Assembly (NCBI GenBank): GCA_037447655.1 | Contig: JBBHKE010002410.1 | Span: 117,841 to 181,840 of the forward strand | Direction: 5' to 3' | DNA from: Zygnema cylindricum | Taxonomy: Eukaryota > Streptophyta > Zygnematophyceae > Zygnematales > Zygnemataceae | DNA: 64,000 bases | Shown here: in pieces, positions 22,806-34,052 of the stretch | Numbering within the stretch: the stretch's first letter is position 1 | Layout of the letters: each line of letters begins with the position of its first letter | Made by a program: the position numbers and the translations under genes | The notes under the pieces: model-generated | The model's input: the letters and a program-made list of their open reading frames with translations, nothing else | The model's database searches: none | Told to the model about the DNA's origin: nothing

Positions 22806-24100
22806 ATGATGGAGGGATTTCTTTTCGAAAAGCACTTACGGGGAATTGTTTCGGGACAAATGAGGTGTCCTCCACCGGACTTTGGTGGAACTCACTATGG
22901 AGATTCATCTGGGGCTTCCCAGAAAACCAGCCGGATTTCAGATGCAACGGAAGGTGAAGGAAAAATCATTGCCATGGGAGAGGAAAAAAACGAGAAGGGT
23001 AAAGGAACACATGTGGTGGAGGGGGCTAGGCTCTCGGCTAAAGTTCCACTAATAGAGGTTATAACTAAACCAAAAACTGTAGAAAATGACAAAAAAATTT
23101 GGGACTGCAAAAACACTATAGCAAAACATCTCATACTTAGAAACGTGTCTAACTCCATAGTTATCACAATTATAAATTTAACCAAGTCTTTAGAAGTCTA
23201 GGAAACACTAATTAAGACTTATAAGAGTGAGACTATACAGCGGCAGTAGTTAGTAAAACAGGAAATAGAGGCCTATGTTTATAAAGGCGGTAGCATCATA
23301 AAGTTTTGCAATGATATTGCTGCGTTATATGTTGAGCTTGCTAGTGCGTGATATGTAGAATTTGAGGAGAGAAAGATTAACACACTAATCATAAAACTCC
23401 CAGATGATTACAAAAATGACTCCTCATGGACTTGGAGCATTACCATGGGAATATTTCTTGTTAGAGAAAGAACTTTGGGGCTTCGTAAGGGAAATGACAA
23501 GGTGAATGTATTAACAGCTGGCGGTGACTGGCGTAAGCGTGATGAGAGGAATGGCGGTGACGAGCGCAAGCGTGATGAAAGGAATGACGGTGAGGAGCAA
23601 AAACGTGATGAGAGGAAGAAAGATAAAGGTAAATCTTATCGGAACTTAGGTGGAAAAAGAGGGAGAGGAAAAGAAAGGGGAGCTTTGAAAAAAAGGGTTT
23701 GTTTCTTTTGTAGGGAACCGGGTCATTATATGGAGGAATGCCCTTGTTTGGAAGAACTGAGAATTTGGAACGTCGATGAGGAGGAAGAAAGGGAAGAGGA
23801 GAAAGAGGATGAAAAAAATTTGGAGCTTTTCCACATTGGTAGAATGGAGAAGAGAGAAAAGTAAACAGAAATTCCACGAAAGCAACAGTGTATTTTTGGA
23901 GGTACAACGGAAGTGAAGGGAAAAGGGGTACTTGAGAGAGTTAGAAATAATGAGAAAATGTTCTTAAAGATTTTAGAAATAGAAAACTGGTCGGAAAGGG
24001 AGACGTCAACGGATTCCGAGGAAAAGGGAGAGGTAAATCTAGAGGTGGTTTTAAACGATAGGGGAGAAGAGGAATATTTAATGAACGTTTAGGGGAGGAC
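22806..24100 (+). pseudogene. Copia-5 gag and nucleocapsid
   Basis: Frame 22806-23201 gives the gag N-terminal part (WDCKNTIAKHLILRNVSNS). A degraded middle follows (YKGGSIIKFCND, stops at 23200, 23248 and 23349), then frame 23445-23864. The latter has a 10-residue repeat (KRDERN-type) three times at 23533-23620. Its intact CCHC zinc knuckle reads CFFCREPGHYMEEC (C-x2-C-x4-H-x4-C), used for RNA packaging. A long E/K-rich tail follows. Stops at 23862 and 24090 end the frame, so it is not functional as a whole. Confidence 0.85.
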
Positions 24101-24249
24101 AAATACTTATTGGAAATTAAAATTAGAAAGTGATAGTGGAAAGAATTCCATGGGAGAGAGTGGGGATAGTTCAGAAAATAGGGTGAGTATCATGGATAAA
24201 AATATAAGTACGGAAGACGTAGATCTTATGAGGAACTTAGCCGGATACT

Positions 24250-24613
24250 TGTTTTTTCGGAGAAATTAGGGGTTAATGGACTTGACATCACTAATGGGAG
24301 TGATGCCATCTATAAAGGTGCACTTGTAAAAGAATTAGCATCTGGGTGTGTGTTGTAGATTGGAGATGTGGCTGGCTGTTTGAATTGCAAGAGGGAAATC
24401 GGTTTTTTTGTGGATGGAAAAGAGATGAGGTGGATAAAATCTTTGCTCGGATTTATGAAAAGTGAGATGCTAAATAAAATATATGATCAGCAAGATGGAA
24501 TGTTATTTTCAGCTCATCTAATAGACCTTTTAAAATATAGGGGTATACTCTTAAAGTTTTATGAGAGGAAAAGAAAAAAGAATAGTGATTTTGTTTTTGT
24601 TGTTTTTGTTTAG
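24250..24613 (+). pseudogene. Copia-5 RNase H scrap
   Basis: Degenerate remains of the DITTWSDASYGD...GYVL block near 24288-24357 and of the M-R/W-IKSLL...IYD-Q block in 24368-24613 can be aligned to RNase H of Copia-1. Most conserved residues are gone. Confidence 0.55.
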
Positions 24614-24647
24614 TGGGAGTTGGCGCAATGGTAGACTAGAAGGGGAG

Positions 24648-25850
24648 TGTTAAAATTTGTGTACTTTCTAGGTTAGAATTTATTCTATGTGTTTGTCAGA
24701 TGGTCTTGTCTAAGTCATCCATACTTTTCGTAGTCACTGGAAGACAGAGGTAGCCATGGCTGCCCCATAGTCAGAAAGAAACAGGCAAACAGGCAAACAG
24801 GCAGGCAGAGAGGTAGAAAAACTAACAGGTGACCAAAATGTTGCCTTGGGCAGATTTGAACTTGGGTTTATGGTTCACTATGTAGACGTTAGCCTTATCC
24901 ACTAAGGCATTACCGAAACGATATATGTAATAGATTTTAAAGATATATAAACATTAACACAACGGCTAATTAATACCAAACTAACGAAGAGGAACAATTC
25001 ATGCACGTACGCGAATCTGAACCGTGTAAAATATGTTGTAATCGGACGGCCAATATTGTAGCCACCACCCAAAGTGAGATTTTGGCGGCATTTGGAGATT
25101 GCGTCACGCGGTGCCACATGGCGCCGCATTATTTGATATCGGACAAGATGGGAGGAGGAACCATGGCTCCCGATTTGAGAGGTGTCACCTTGTTGACCAT
25201 GTTGTACAATGGACGTATAATAAGTACATCGCCCATGTACCTTCTTGTACTATATAGTGTTCCTATTGGACTATATAGTGTTCCTATTGGACTAGGGATT
25301 AGTAGTAGGTAGTCGTGAGTAGCCAGACCAAGACTCAGTGATATTTAAGTACCCCTCTCTAAGAGAGCTTGTAACTATAAATGTCATCTTTGACCAGCCA
25401 ACCATAACTAACTGCTCAGGGGAGCAAATTCAGTGATTCTTTTTGCTGCGGACTCAAGGACCTGAGCAAATTCAGTGATTCTTTTTGCTGCGGACTCAGG
25501 GGAGTCTAGGCTACACAGGGTTGTAGTCGGTCAGAGTATTTGCTGTGGTGGTATTTCTAAAGGAAATTCAAAGTGCTGAATGTTATCTTAAACTCATATT
25601 TTGACTTTGCATTTCACATGCATTCTGAGGTGGAACAGAGTTATTTCACATTCTGAGGTGCAACAAAGTTATTTCATAGGGGTGAATTTATAATGGGGTT
25701 CTACCTGTCAAGGTGTTAGTCATTTGGGTTTGTATCAACTTGGAGTCGGTGTTAGTCATTTGGGTTTGTTTCAACTTGGAGTCGGCAGTATCTAGATAAG
25801 CTTCTTTGGATCTGCGAATTCTATGGGGGAATGGACCTCACAGAATTTCA
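24648..25850 (+). repeat. Copia-5 3' LTR (1203 bp)
   Basis: Matches the 5' LTR but contains three short tandem duplications that the 5' LTR lacks: a ~21-bp unit TATAGTGTTCCTATTGGACT at about 25254-25292, a ~50-bp unit around the GATTCTTTTTGCTGCGGACTC stem-loop at 25418-25500, and GTTAGTCATTTGGGTTTGT at about 25710-25770. Confidence 0.88.
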
Positions 25851-25855
25851 ATTCG

Positions 25856-26893
25856 AAAAAAAAAAAAAAAAAACAAAAAGATCAATATCATCGACATGCA
25901 ATGCATTGCTTACCACACACATAAGGAAATATAAAACAAATTGAAACAAATTGAATTGTATAGCTTGGAAATGCCCAGCATATGTCATAAAATATAGGAG
26001 TTCAAAACTAATACTAACACCAATTTACATAGCGTTTGATATAGTCCACAACTAGGGAGGGTTACCATTAAACCAAAAATGGTGACAAAATAACACCACA
26101 TACATCCTGACTATAAAGCACCAAAAAGTAAAATTTTGGATAAACTTGTTTTTCCTCGACCTTCAAGAACTTTTCCCCTCTATCTTTGAAAGCTTTGTTC
26201 ACCCCACGACTGTCATCCTTCTGGACATTTATTGGTTCACTTGGCCTCCTCCGATATTTTTTCTTTTCCCCACAAGGTGAGTAAATTATCATTTTTTCCT
26301 TGATTTCTCTTACAATCAACCTCACCACCAGTTTGTTGAATCCCTTACCACAACTCTTTCCCGACCTTAGTTCAATAACTTTTCCACGGGTCTTAACTTC
26401 TGTCGAAAAGAATTTTGGCTCGATTCTTTGTCGAAAGTCCCAGACAAATAACGCATTATAGAATCACATTATTCCTTTTTTGTAAGTATAATATCATCTA
26501 TTTCGACGATAGGTCATAGCTTTGACATTTTTTCTTACTGTTTTTCTTTTCATATCAATTGTTTGGAACCTAAATTAAGGTAAATCTTTAGTCCATCTCT
26601 TCATACTTAGTCGATCTTTTTTTTTTAATTTTGAAAGGACTTGTTCAGATTCTGGAAAAGCAGTCCAAAAGGTAGTTTCTAACTTTTGTATTTAACTATC
26701 CAGTCCGTCGCTTTGTAAGCGTTGCTTCCACTACAAACAAATATTTCTTTGTCTTTTTCCTTTCTTTCTCGTTCTCATCCAATGTTTGTCTTTTCAGTCG
26801 TGACTCTAAATTCAACGACATATGTGCAATATGTAAAATCTCAGAAAAGAGAAAAAAAAAGAGGGTTATGGAGGAAGTAGCGGTCGGCTCTCC
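25856..26893. other. Block A spacer, non-coding
   Basis: Poly(A) at 25856-25874, then sequence paralogous to about 32015-33840 of block B. The block B position corresponds to sequence between the U2 and Hsp70 genes. No gene is recognised. Confidence 0.5.
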
Positions 26894-27060
26894 TTAGTCG
26901 ACTTCTCCAATTTTTGGCCTAGCACCACTCGCTCCTCCTCCTAGTGTCCCTCCTCACCTATCCTCGTCCTGCGCCATACATCTATGGGATAGAAAATGCT
27001 CACCAACTCCTTTTGCTTGTCTTTTGCGAGCTTGTTTTGCTCAAGCCTATCGGTCATTGC
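26894..27060 (-). pseudogene. Hsp70 last-exon pseudogene (block A)
   Basis: Minus-strand sequence parallels exon 12 of the full Hsp70 gene. It keeps pieces such as KDKQKEL and the region of the EEVD stop (TCGACTAAGG), plus the upstream intron edge GGTATTCTAG. It has lost about 15 codons of the [14 protein letters not shown] segment, contains an internal TAG and is frameshifted. The remaining exons of this copy are absent: C-rich repeats and an assembly gap follow at once. Confidence 0.8.
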
Positions 27061-27137
27061 CTAGAATACCAACAAAAAATGTTTTATAACAGTTAAACAT
27101 TAGGATAAAGTGTTAGGTACAAAAGAGTGTTCTCTCT

Positions 27138-27370
27138 TTCTCTCCCTCCCCCTCCCTCCCCCCCCCCCCCCCCCCCTTCCCCTCCCTCCCCCTTCCTCCC
27201 CATCTACCCACCTCCCCTCTCCCTCCCCCTCCCTCTCACNNNNNNNNNNCCTCTCCCTCTCCCACTCCCCCTCCCTCTCCCCCTCCCCCCCCCTCTCCCC
27301 TCCCTTTCCCTCTCCCCCCCCTTCCCCCTCCCTTTCCCCCTCCCTTTCCCCTTCCCTTTCCCTTGCCCTC
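27138..27370. repeat. C/CT-rich low-complexity tract with a 10-N assembly gap
   Basis: Runs of C and CCCT/CCCTCTC, including a long poly-C near 27160. The assembly has Ns at 27240-27249. The order of flanking sequence across the gap is therefore not certain. Confidence 0.95.
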
Positions 27371-27779
27371 GGGACGAGGAGCTAGGATTGAATGTTAGCG
27401 GTAAGAAAGGGAAGTTAAAAAGTTGATGTGGATTGGAGAAATTGGGCATTGACATTGTCGTCTCGTGCAATGGGACACAAAATTCTCGAATGTCTATGGA
27501 CACTTAGACAATTCGAGTTTTAAATCGTGTGTGAGAGACGGAAGCGAATGTTGAGCAATTTTCTTGCCGTTCAACAAATTACTCGAGATACTAGAGGAGA
27601 GAAACAAGGTAGCAATTATTGTGTGAGAATTTGGGCGACGATCCAAAATCATACAATGAAGCAAGGAGTTTCATGTGATTGGGAATCAAAATGGAAGCCG
27701 ACATAATAGGAGGAGTATAGATCAATTGTGGAGATTCGGACGTTTGAGGAGGTGACAGGGTTGGAGGATAGAAGGCTAT

Positions 27780-28260
27780 TGACACAAAATGGGTCTTCAA
27801 AAAGAAAACTGGTGTATCGGGTGTGGAAGTGAACTACAAGGCTAGGTTTGTGTCTCAAGGATTTCAATAGAAAGAGGGGGTAGATGTACGGAGACTTACG
27901 TTCCCATTGTGAAATTTGACTTTAAAAGGATGGTAGTTGCTACTGCAACCGCGGGGAAGAAACATGTTGACTAAATGGACGTGGAAACAATTTTTTGAAT
28001 GAAGATGTAAAAAATGAGGTTTACGTGAAGGTTTCTGAAGGCATAATGTCTCGGGAAGGTAGGGTATGGCGGCGTCGCAAGTAGCTTTGCAGATTGAAGC
28101 ACGCGCCAAGAACCTGGTATCTGCGCCTTTATAAAGTCCTGGAGTATTGCTTCATCCGTACTATTTCGGATTGGGGTGTATATGTTAAAGGAGACTCGAT
28201 CAAATAGTTTATTTGATGTATGTTGATGACTTTCTTATGATGTCGGATAGTTTGGTATGG
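27780..28260 (+). pseudogene. Old copia reverse transcriptase remnant
   Basis: Recognisable in shifting frames: TKWVFKKK, NYKARFVSQGFQ, EGVDV, a block like HVDxMDVETIFLNEDVKNEVYVK, then LKHAPRTWYLRL and a YVDD-region relic (CMLMTF). This is the order of copia RT. Stops and shifts are frequent, so it is older than the other copies and from a different subfamily. Confidence 0.7.
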
Positions 28261-28900
28261 ATTTGGGAACTGAAGGCGTACATTCGTCTTTACTTAAGGT
28301 CACGCATGTTGGAGACTTGATAGAATTTTAAGACATGTTTGTATGATCGCTACTTTCTAATTAATGGAAGAATGTAAAAACAGAAATATTTTTAATTCAA
28401 AAGACGTGTGATGGCAACCCATCTGAGTACAAGAGCAAAGTAAAAGATGATGTTAAACAAGTAAAGCGTGGCGTAGTTACAAAATCTGGAGGAAGTTTTG
28501 AAAACCAAACTCCATATAGGAGGATAAAGTAAAGGCATGACCTAAACCCAACAAACAATGCGTTAATGACTTATAAATTTACCAAGCACCTCTCAAATAG
28601 CAAAAATCTTTCAAAGCCCGCCAAAACAAACTTCAAGCCAGAGTCCAGGTCACTTAACATAGCAATGCAAGAGCTTTATGTTAGTCATCCACATATTGGC
28701 TTGACCAGTTGTCCGCTCAATAAAATAAATGCACAGAAAGAACGAAAGTACAATGACCACCATTACTTGCTCATTGTCACCTTGAAGATAAACTACAAAA
28801 AAAATGTTCGAGTAAATAAGGTGGATGTACATATTTTCTCATCACGTTTGAGTAGTACACCCTCCTCCAAGTTTATTCATTCGCTCACAAATTGGTGTGG
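28261..28900. other. Unassigned DNA
   Basis: No gene or repeat recognised; moderate AT content. Confidence 0.4.
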
Positions 28901-28904
28901 ATGC

Positions 28905-29585
28905 TTTTAGTTAACAAAATTGCATAATCTTTGAATCCACACAATGGTAGCATAGGCGATAATGTCATAGGCAAACATATATCTTCGTTGCATTCACTTC
29001 CATACATATAATATTGGATAGTGGAAAGCAATTTATAGTTTTTAAGGACAACCAATCCTAATTTTCCAAACGCGACGGGGCCAAAGGCTCTCATTGAAAC
29101 TTGCGATGAACAGTTAAACAGTATCCTTTTACAGAAATGATTTTCAATACACATTAACATATTTCAAGGCTCTATAATGCGAAGATCAATTTCCAATGAC
29201 TGGATGTCATCATTTTCAATTCCATCTCACAATAAAGTCTGCCAATTAGTAGGAGTGAAAGAAGAGATAATTTTTAAAGATCAAAATGAGCACAAGTGAT
29301 GGTTTTTATTCTGTATTCCTACTTATTAGAACTCCAAAAATGCTATCCACCGTTTAAGTCGTAAATTTACCGACTTAACCATCCTATCAAAATTCAGTAA
29401 ATGTATGATCTTTGAATCCACAAATTTTGATAGCGTAAGCAAAAATATCATCAGAAACCTCATAAGTTCCACTTTCACACATATAACATTGGAGGCATAG
29501 TTAAAATATATCATGTTTCCTAAAAACAACCAATCATAAGTTTTCAGATGCATTGAGACAGAGGCTCTCGTTGAAACTTGCGACG
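28905..29585. repeat. Diverged direct duplication (~200 bp units)
   Basis: 28919-29110 and 29397-29585 share blocks in the same order: ATCTTTGAATCCACA, CACATATAA, ACAACCAATC, and GAGGCTCT..TTGAAACTTGCGA. Both can be read on the minus strand as part of an unidentified reading frame, but no family is recognised. Confidence 0.65.
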
Positions 29586-29734
29586 CACGTCTCAAATTTA
29601 CGACGGTCCTCTCACAAGAATACTTTTAGAATCGAGGGAAAGGAGGAGGGACGATCCCAATAAAGGGAATGATGAAAGCCGGCCAGGATTTGTATATGGG
29701 GCCTTTCACCCTAGGTGGAAAAAAAAAATCGACG

Positions 29735-29830
29735 ATGAAATAAGATATAATTTTCTCTTATGGGATGTGAAAAAAAAATTATGCCGATGAAACAAAATAT
29801 CCTTTTCTCTTATGGGATGTGAAAAAACAT
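29735..29830. repeat. Short tandem duplication (~60-bp unit)
   Basis: CGATGAAATAAGATATAATTTTC...TTATGGGATGTGAAAAAA occurs twice in a row (29735-29780 and 29785-29828). No gene is evident from here to 30800. Confidence 0.6.
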
Positions 29831-31000
29831 ACTTATAGAAGTCAAAATTGGGAACTGGTCAGGTGGTCGACGGTAAACTTTCGCAAACCTGTTATTTGAA
29901 GGCCATGGATATGTGCTACGCAGGGTTCTACAAAAAGTAAGCTGTTTTTATTAACAGTAGGCACTGTTAATTAATGCAAAATGGGTTTTTTTATTTTACT
30001 TCGAAAGACATTTTCATCCGTAACACCTCAAAATGTTGTTGCCTTAGGAAATTTTTGCAAATCCGGAGTTTAAAGACGTGTGCGTGGTCCCAGTTGGGCC
30101 TCAGTTTGTAATGTTAAAATTAGTTAAATTAGTTAAAAAATGTAATTATATTAAAATTGTTAAATTAGCTTAGTATGTGTAAGTTGCAACAGTGCTTGAA
30201 CAGTTTAAGTAGCTTCAAAATTTCGTTTTACCTTGTGAATTATAGTTGACAAAGGTCTAGGATGTCGACTTTTTTGTCTCTTTTTTCTCTTTTTTGTCTC
30301 TAACTTCATTTGTGATTATCGACAGTCGGGTGGTTTCAACTCTTTTTCTCGTTGGTATTTATTTTTGTCTAATCTTGTGAAGGAACGATAAAGTTGGGCT
30401 ATGAAATCCATGGTAACATTGTTTAAATAACCTTATTTATTTTGTCCCCGTGGAAAAAAAAAAAGAGGGTTCTGTGATTGTGCCAGAATCTCGTGCCTTT
30501 TATAAATTAAACTTCGGGAAATTAAAAAAAAACAATAAATTGTAGTTAAGAAAATAAAACGAAACAGAGTATAAGGCGTTGTCCATATTTCCATAATGAA
30601 CTCACTTCGTTCTTTTTGTTCAAGTGAGTTTTGCATGTTGCCATATTTTAGCTTAATCTACTTGTGTTTCTTCACAGTTTCTGTTTCTGTAATAGTAACA
30701 CGATTTTCTCAATCTTACTAACAAAGATAAACAATTAAACATGCTCAACAAAAACGACAGGTCAACATTTTCATTCTGAATTTCGAAAGATTAACATTAA
30801 TGTAGACGTCCGCACGGTCATTTGTAGACGCGTCCCAAAAACCGACGCGAAAATTTAACGGCACGAAATCGTCCCGATTCCTGTCATACCGTGTTGGAAA
30901 TTTAGTGCGAAATTAATAACCGTACAATATTGTAACGAAAATTTCAAGTTATGCTTCATACAAAATACGATTTCGCGAAAGGAGGAAAGAATATTATTTC

Positions 31001-31044
31001 TCCCACAATGTGAACACGTTTAGTAGTTTCGGAAAAACTATAAA
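31001..31044 (+). promoter_or_regulatory. U2 (copy B) promoter: USE and TATA
   Basis: TCCCACAATG at 31001-31010 and TATAAA at 31039-31044 lie 69 and 31 bp upstream of the U2 start, matching the plant snRNA promoter layout and copy A base for base in both elements. Confidence 0.78.
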
Positions 31045-31069
31045 TTCTGCAGTTAGCTGGTAAAGAGGT

Positions 31070-31304
31070 ATACCTTTCTCGGCCTTTTGGCTAAGATCAA
31101 GTGTAGTATCTGTTCTTATCAGTTTAATATCTGATACGTGGTCCATCGGACCACACGATATTAACCTTATTTTTGTTGGGGAAGGTGTCCAAAGCACACG
31201 ATATTAACCTTATTTTTGTTGGGGAAGGTGTCCAAAGGCCAGCTTGCTGGTCTGACCCTTAAGCGTCGTCTCGGTATTGCACTACCTTCGAGAAAGGCAC
31301 ACCC
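31070..31304 (+). ncRNA. U2 spliceosomal snRNA, copy B, with internal 43-bp tandem duplication
   Basis: The 5' portion ATACCTTTCTCGGCC, CAAGTGTAGTATCTG and the stem II segment agree with canonical U2. A 43-bp unit (CACACGATATTAACC...GTGTCCAAAG) is present twice, at 31152-31194 and 31195-31237, so the Sm-site region occurs twice. Without the extra unit the gene would be about 192 nt, normal for U2. The RNA might be misassembled, or the second unit might be tolerated; the sequence cannot tell. Confidence 0.9.
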
Positions 31305-34007
31305 TTTCCTCTCACGAGGAAATAAATAAATTTAATTGGAAATCTCAGAAATTTGTTCGATAAAATTATGCCGAAATTGGACTTTTTTCACACATTAAAT
31401 CTTACTCTGAAAAGTCGGAAAGTAATCGAGTGATAGCTTCGAATAAATGAGGAAACAGACTGACCTAATCGGACAAGCTGAAAATAATTTGTAAAACTAC
31501 ATGATGACGGAGAATAATAACACAGTTTAGTATTACTGCCCGAGAACTAGCTAGAGTGGAATGACCTGGGATTAAATTTGTTTAATGATTATTAAGACAA
31601 CATTTTATAGTTCTAAACTTTTTCAATAAAAAAAAAAATAAAAAAAACAAAAAGAATGCAGTATTGTTGTTGTCTCAAAGTTCTATGAAACTTCCTCAAT
31701 TGTGATGAAAATTCACATTCTGATTCTCTAAAAACCTGTTCATAGGACCTGTTCTCTTGCATTCTCATGAGGTTCCGTGTGAGTCTCTCGAATGGCCTCA
31801 AAATTTTTAGCGACATCGGTAAAACTCTGACAAGTTTGTAATCAATAAAATTTGCCAATTTCTTATCTATAAATACATATTCTGTTTTGGTAACTAAATT
31901 TGTAAAATAAAAAGGATTACATTTTTCTTACGGTAAAAGAAAAAACACATTCCTTTCACATCACATGCAAAGTATCTCGAGCCTTTTCTTTGGTCTTAAA
32001 TGGCATCACATTCAAAAACAAAACAGCCAATGTGCGATGCATTGCTTATCTCACAGTAGGAAATATCAAAACTTGCAACAATTAAATCTATAGCTTAGAA
32101 ACCACCAGCATATGTCATAAAATATAGGAGTTAATAGGAAAATAATAATACCAATTTAATTAAGAGTTTGATATAGTTTACAACTAGGACCAAAAATGCT
32201 GACAAAATAACACCATATACATCTTTTTATATATAAGCACTATAGTAAAGTTTGGGATAGACCAGATTTTCCCCAACCTTCAAGAACCGACCTTTAAGAA
32301 TGACCCTTTTTTTCCCGACCTTTTCCCCGACCTTCAAGATTTTCCCTTCCCATTTTTTTTCTTTTTTTTTCCTTCCCCCCTCTATCCTGGGAAGCTTTAT
32401 GTGCGCCATGGCTGTCATCCACCTGGACAATGGCTGGTTCAGTTGGCCTCCACAATATCTTCTTTTTTTCCCAACATGTAAGTATCTTCTAAGTGGCCAA
32501 CGATTCCGCCGATATCTTCATGTCTTGAAGCATCTGTGCCTCGCATTTTCCGGCTCGTTCTCCCTTCAGTTCGTTGATTTCTGTGATTGGCTCCTGTGTG
32601 TCACTCTCTCTGTCATTCTCCCTGTCTATCTCTCTGCTATCTTCCTCTCTCTATGTCTCAATCTCTCTCACTCTCTGTCTCTGTGAATGGTTTTTGTGAT
32701 TGGTTTCTGTGACAGGTTTCTCTGTGATTTGGTTTCTGTGATGCTGATTGGAGAGTTGATTTGGACAGCCATGGCTCCACAATCAGCATCTGCTTCACCC
32801 TCGTTAATGCCCTCCTCTCACACGCCTCAAGCAATATAAAAGCAATATAAGGTTGCGATCTTCCTCCACCAAACCCTAGTCCGTGGCTGCCATTATCTTG
32901 CAACGGAGACCATTCGGCTTCGCGGCTTCCTCTCAAATCTGCAGTCTCTTTCGGCCCTGGGTACGACATATCTATTAAATTATCTATAGGTTTTTCTATT
33001 TAGAAAAAAATGATTCCTATGGTGCCTTTGCCCTCATGGGTAATCCCCTTCATTGTCATCGTACCAAAAAATAGTGATATGCTTGAGAAAATAGGTGACT
33101 ATTTCTTATTTCCATTATTTCTCTTACTATGAATCCTCCCACCAGTTCGCTGACTCCCTCACTACAGCCCTTAACCAACTTAGTTTAACTCTAATAACTT
33201 GACCACGGGTCTTCACTTCTGTTGAGTCGAAAGGATTTCGACTCGACTCGTTTCTTTGTCAAAGGTACCATGACAAGTAACGCGTTATTGTGTCACATTA
33301 TTTTCCTTGGTATGGTTTTATGTCATCCAGAATCTCGAGGATAGGTAGCAGCTCTACTCTGTTTTGTTCACCTGAAATTGCTCCTGTATATGAAAAATCA
33401 AAATCTGCCACTTGTTTTGTACCTAAATTAACGTGGATCTTCAGTCCGTCTCCTCAGACATGGTAAATTTTCTTTAATTGGAACCGGACTTATTCAGATT
33501 TTGGAATAGCTATCCCAAAGGTACCTTCTAGTTTTTGCAGCGGGAGAGGGAGAGGATAAAAGTGAGAGCGAGAGAGAGAGAGAGAGAAAGAGAGAGGAGA
33601 GAGAGAGGAAAGAGAGAGGGAGGGCGAGAGAGAAAAAGAGAGGAGAGAGAGAGGGAGGGCGAGAGGGAGAGACGACACTAATCCAATCACAAACAAGTAT
33701 TTTGTTTTCTTTTTCCTTTATCATCCAATGTTTGCTTTTTCTGTCACGCCTTTATAATGCGACAACAAATGTGCAAGTCTGGCAAATCTTATTAACAAGA
33801 AGCAGCAAAAAGGGTTATTTGGAGAAATAAAGGTCAGTTGGTAGGACAGACACTGTCTTCCCCTCTCTCTATTCCTAGTTTGTTTTTATCCTCTCTCTCT
33901 CTCTCACGTTGAAGATGTAAACACATAAATAAAGGAAGAGAGAGAGACAAAGAGAGAGAGAGACAAAAAGAGAAGTATAAGAGAGAGAGAGAGGGGGCAT
34001 ATCTTCT

Positions 34008-34052
<45 letters not shown>

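Larger units (their letters stand above)
21605..25850 (+). mobile_element. Copia-5: complete LTR-to-LTR copia element, internally deleted
   Basis: LTRs are 21605-22742 and 24648-25850, both TGTTAAAA...GAATTTCA. The internal region is only 1.9 kb: a PBS, gag, and a short scrap of RNase H, with protease, integrase and RT lost. The polypurine tract AGAAGGGGAG precedes the 3' LTR. The ATTCG target duplication and the empty site in block B prove the insertion. Confidence 0.92.
21600..25855. repeat. 5-bp target-site duplication ATTCG flanking Copia-5
   Basis: ATTCG at 21600-21604 and 25851-25855 flank TG...CA. Block B has the uninterrupted site ATTCA at 32010-32014. Confidence 0.9.
20572..27100. 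repeat. Segmental duplication block A (U2 gene plus Hsp70 3' end)
   Basis: It is collinear with block B (30800-35500). Matching parts are the U2 upstream region, the U2 gene, about 600 bp downstream, a stretch around 25880-26880, and the last Hsp70 exon with its upstream intron edge. Block A is interrupted by Copia-5 (21605-25850) exactly where block B is continuous. Divergence is substantial, so the duplication is not recent. Confidence 0.8.
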
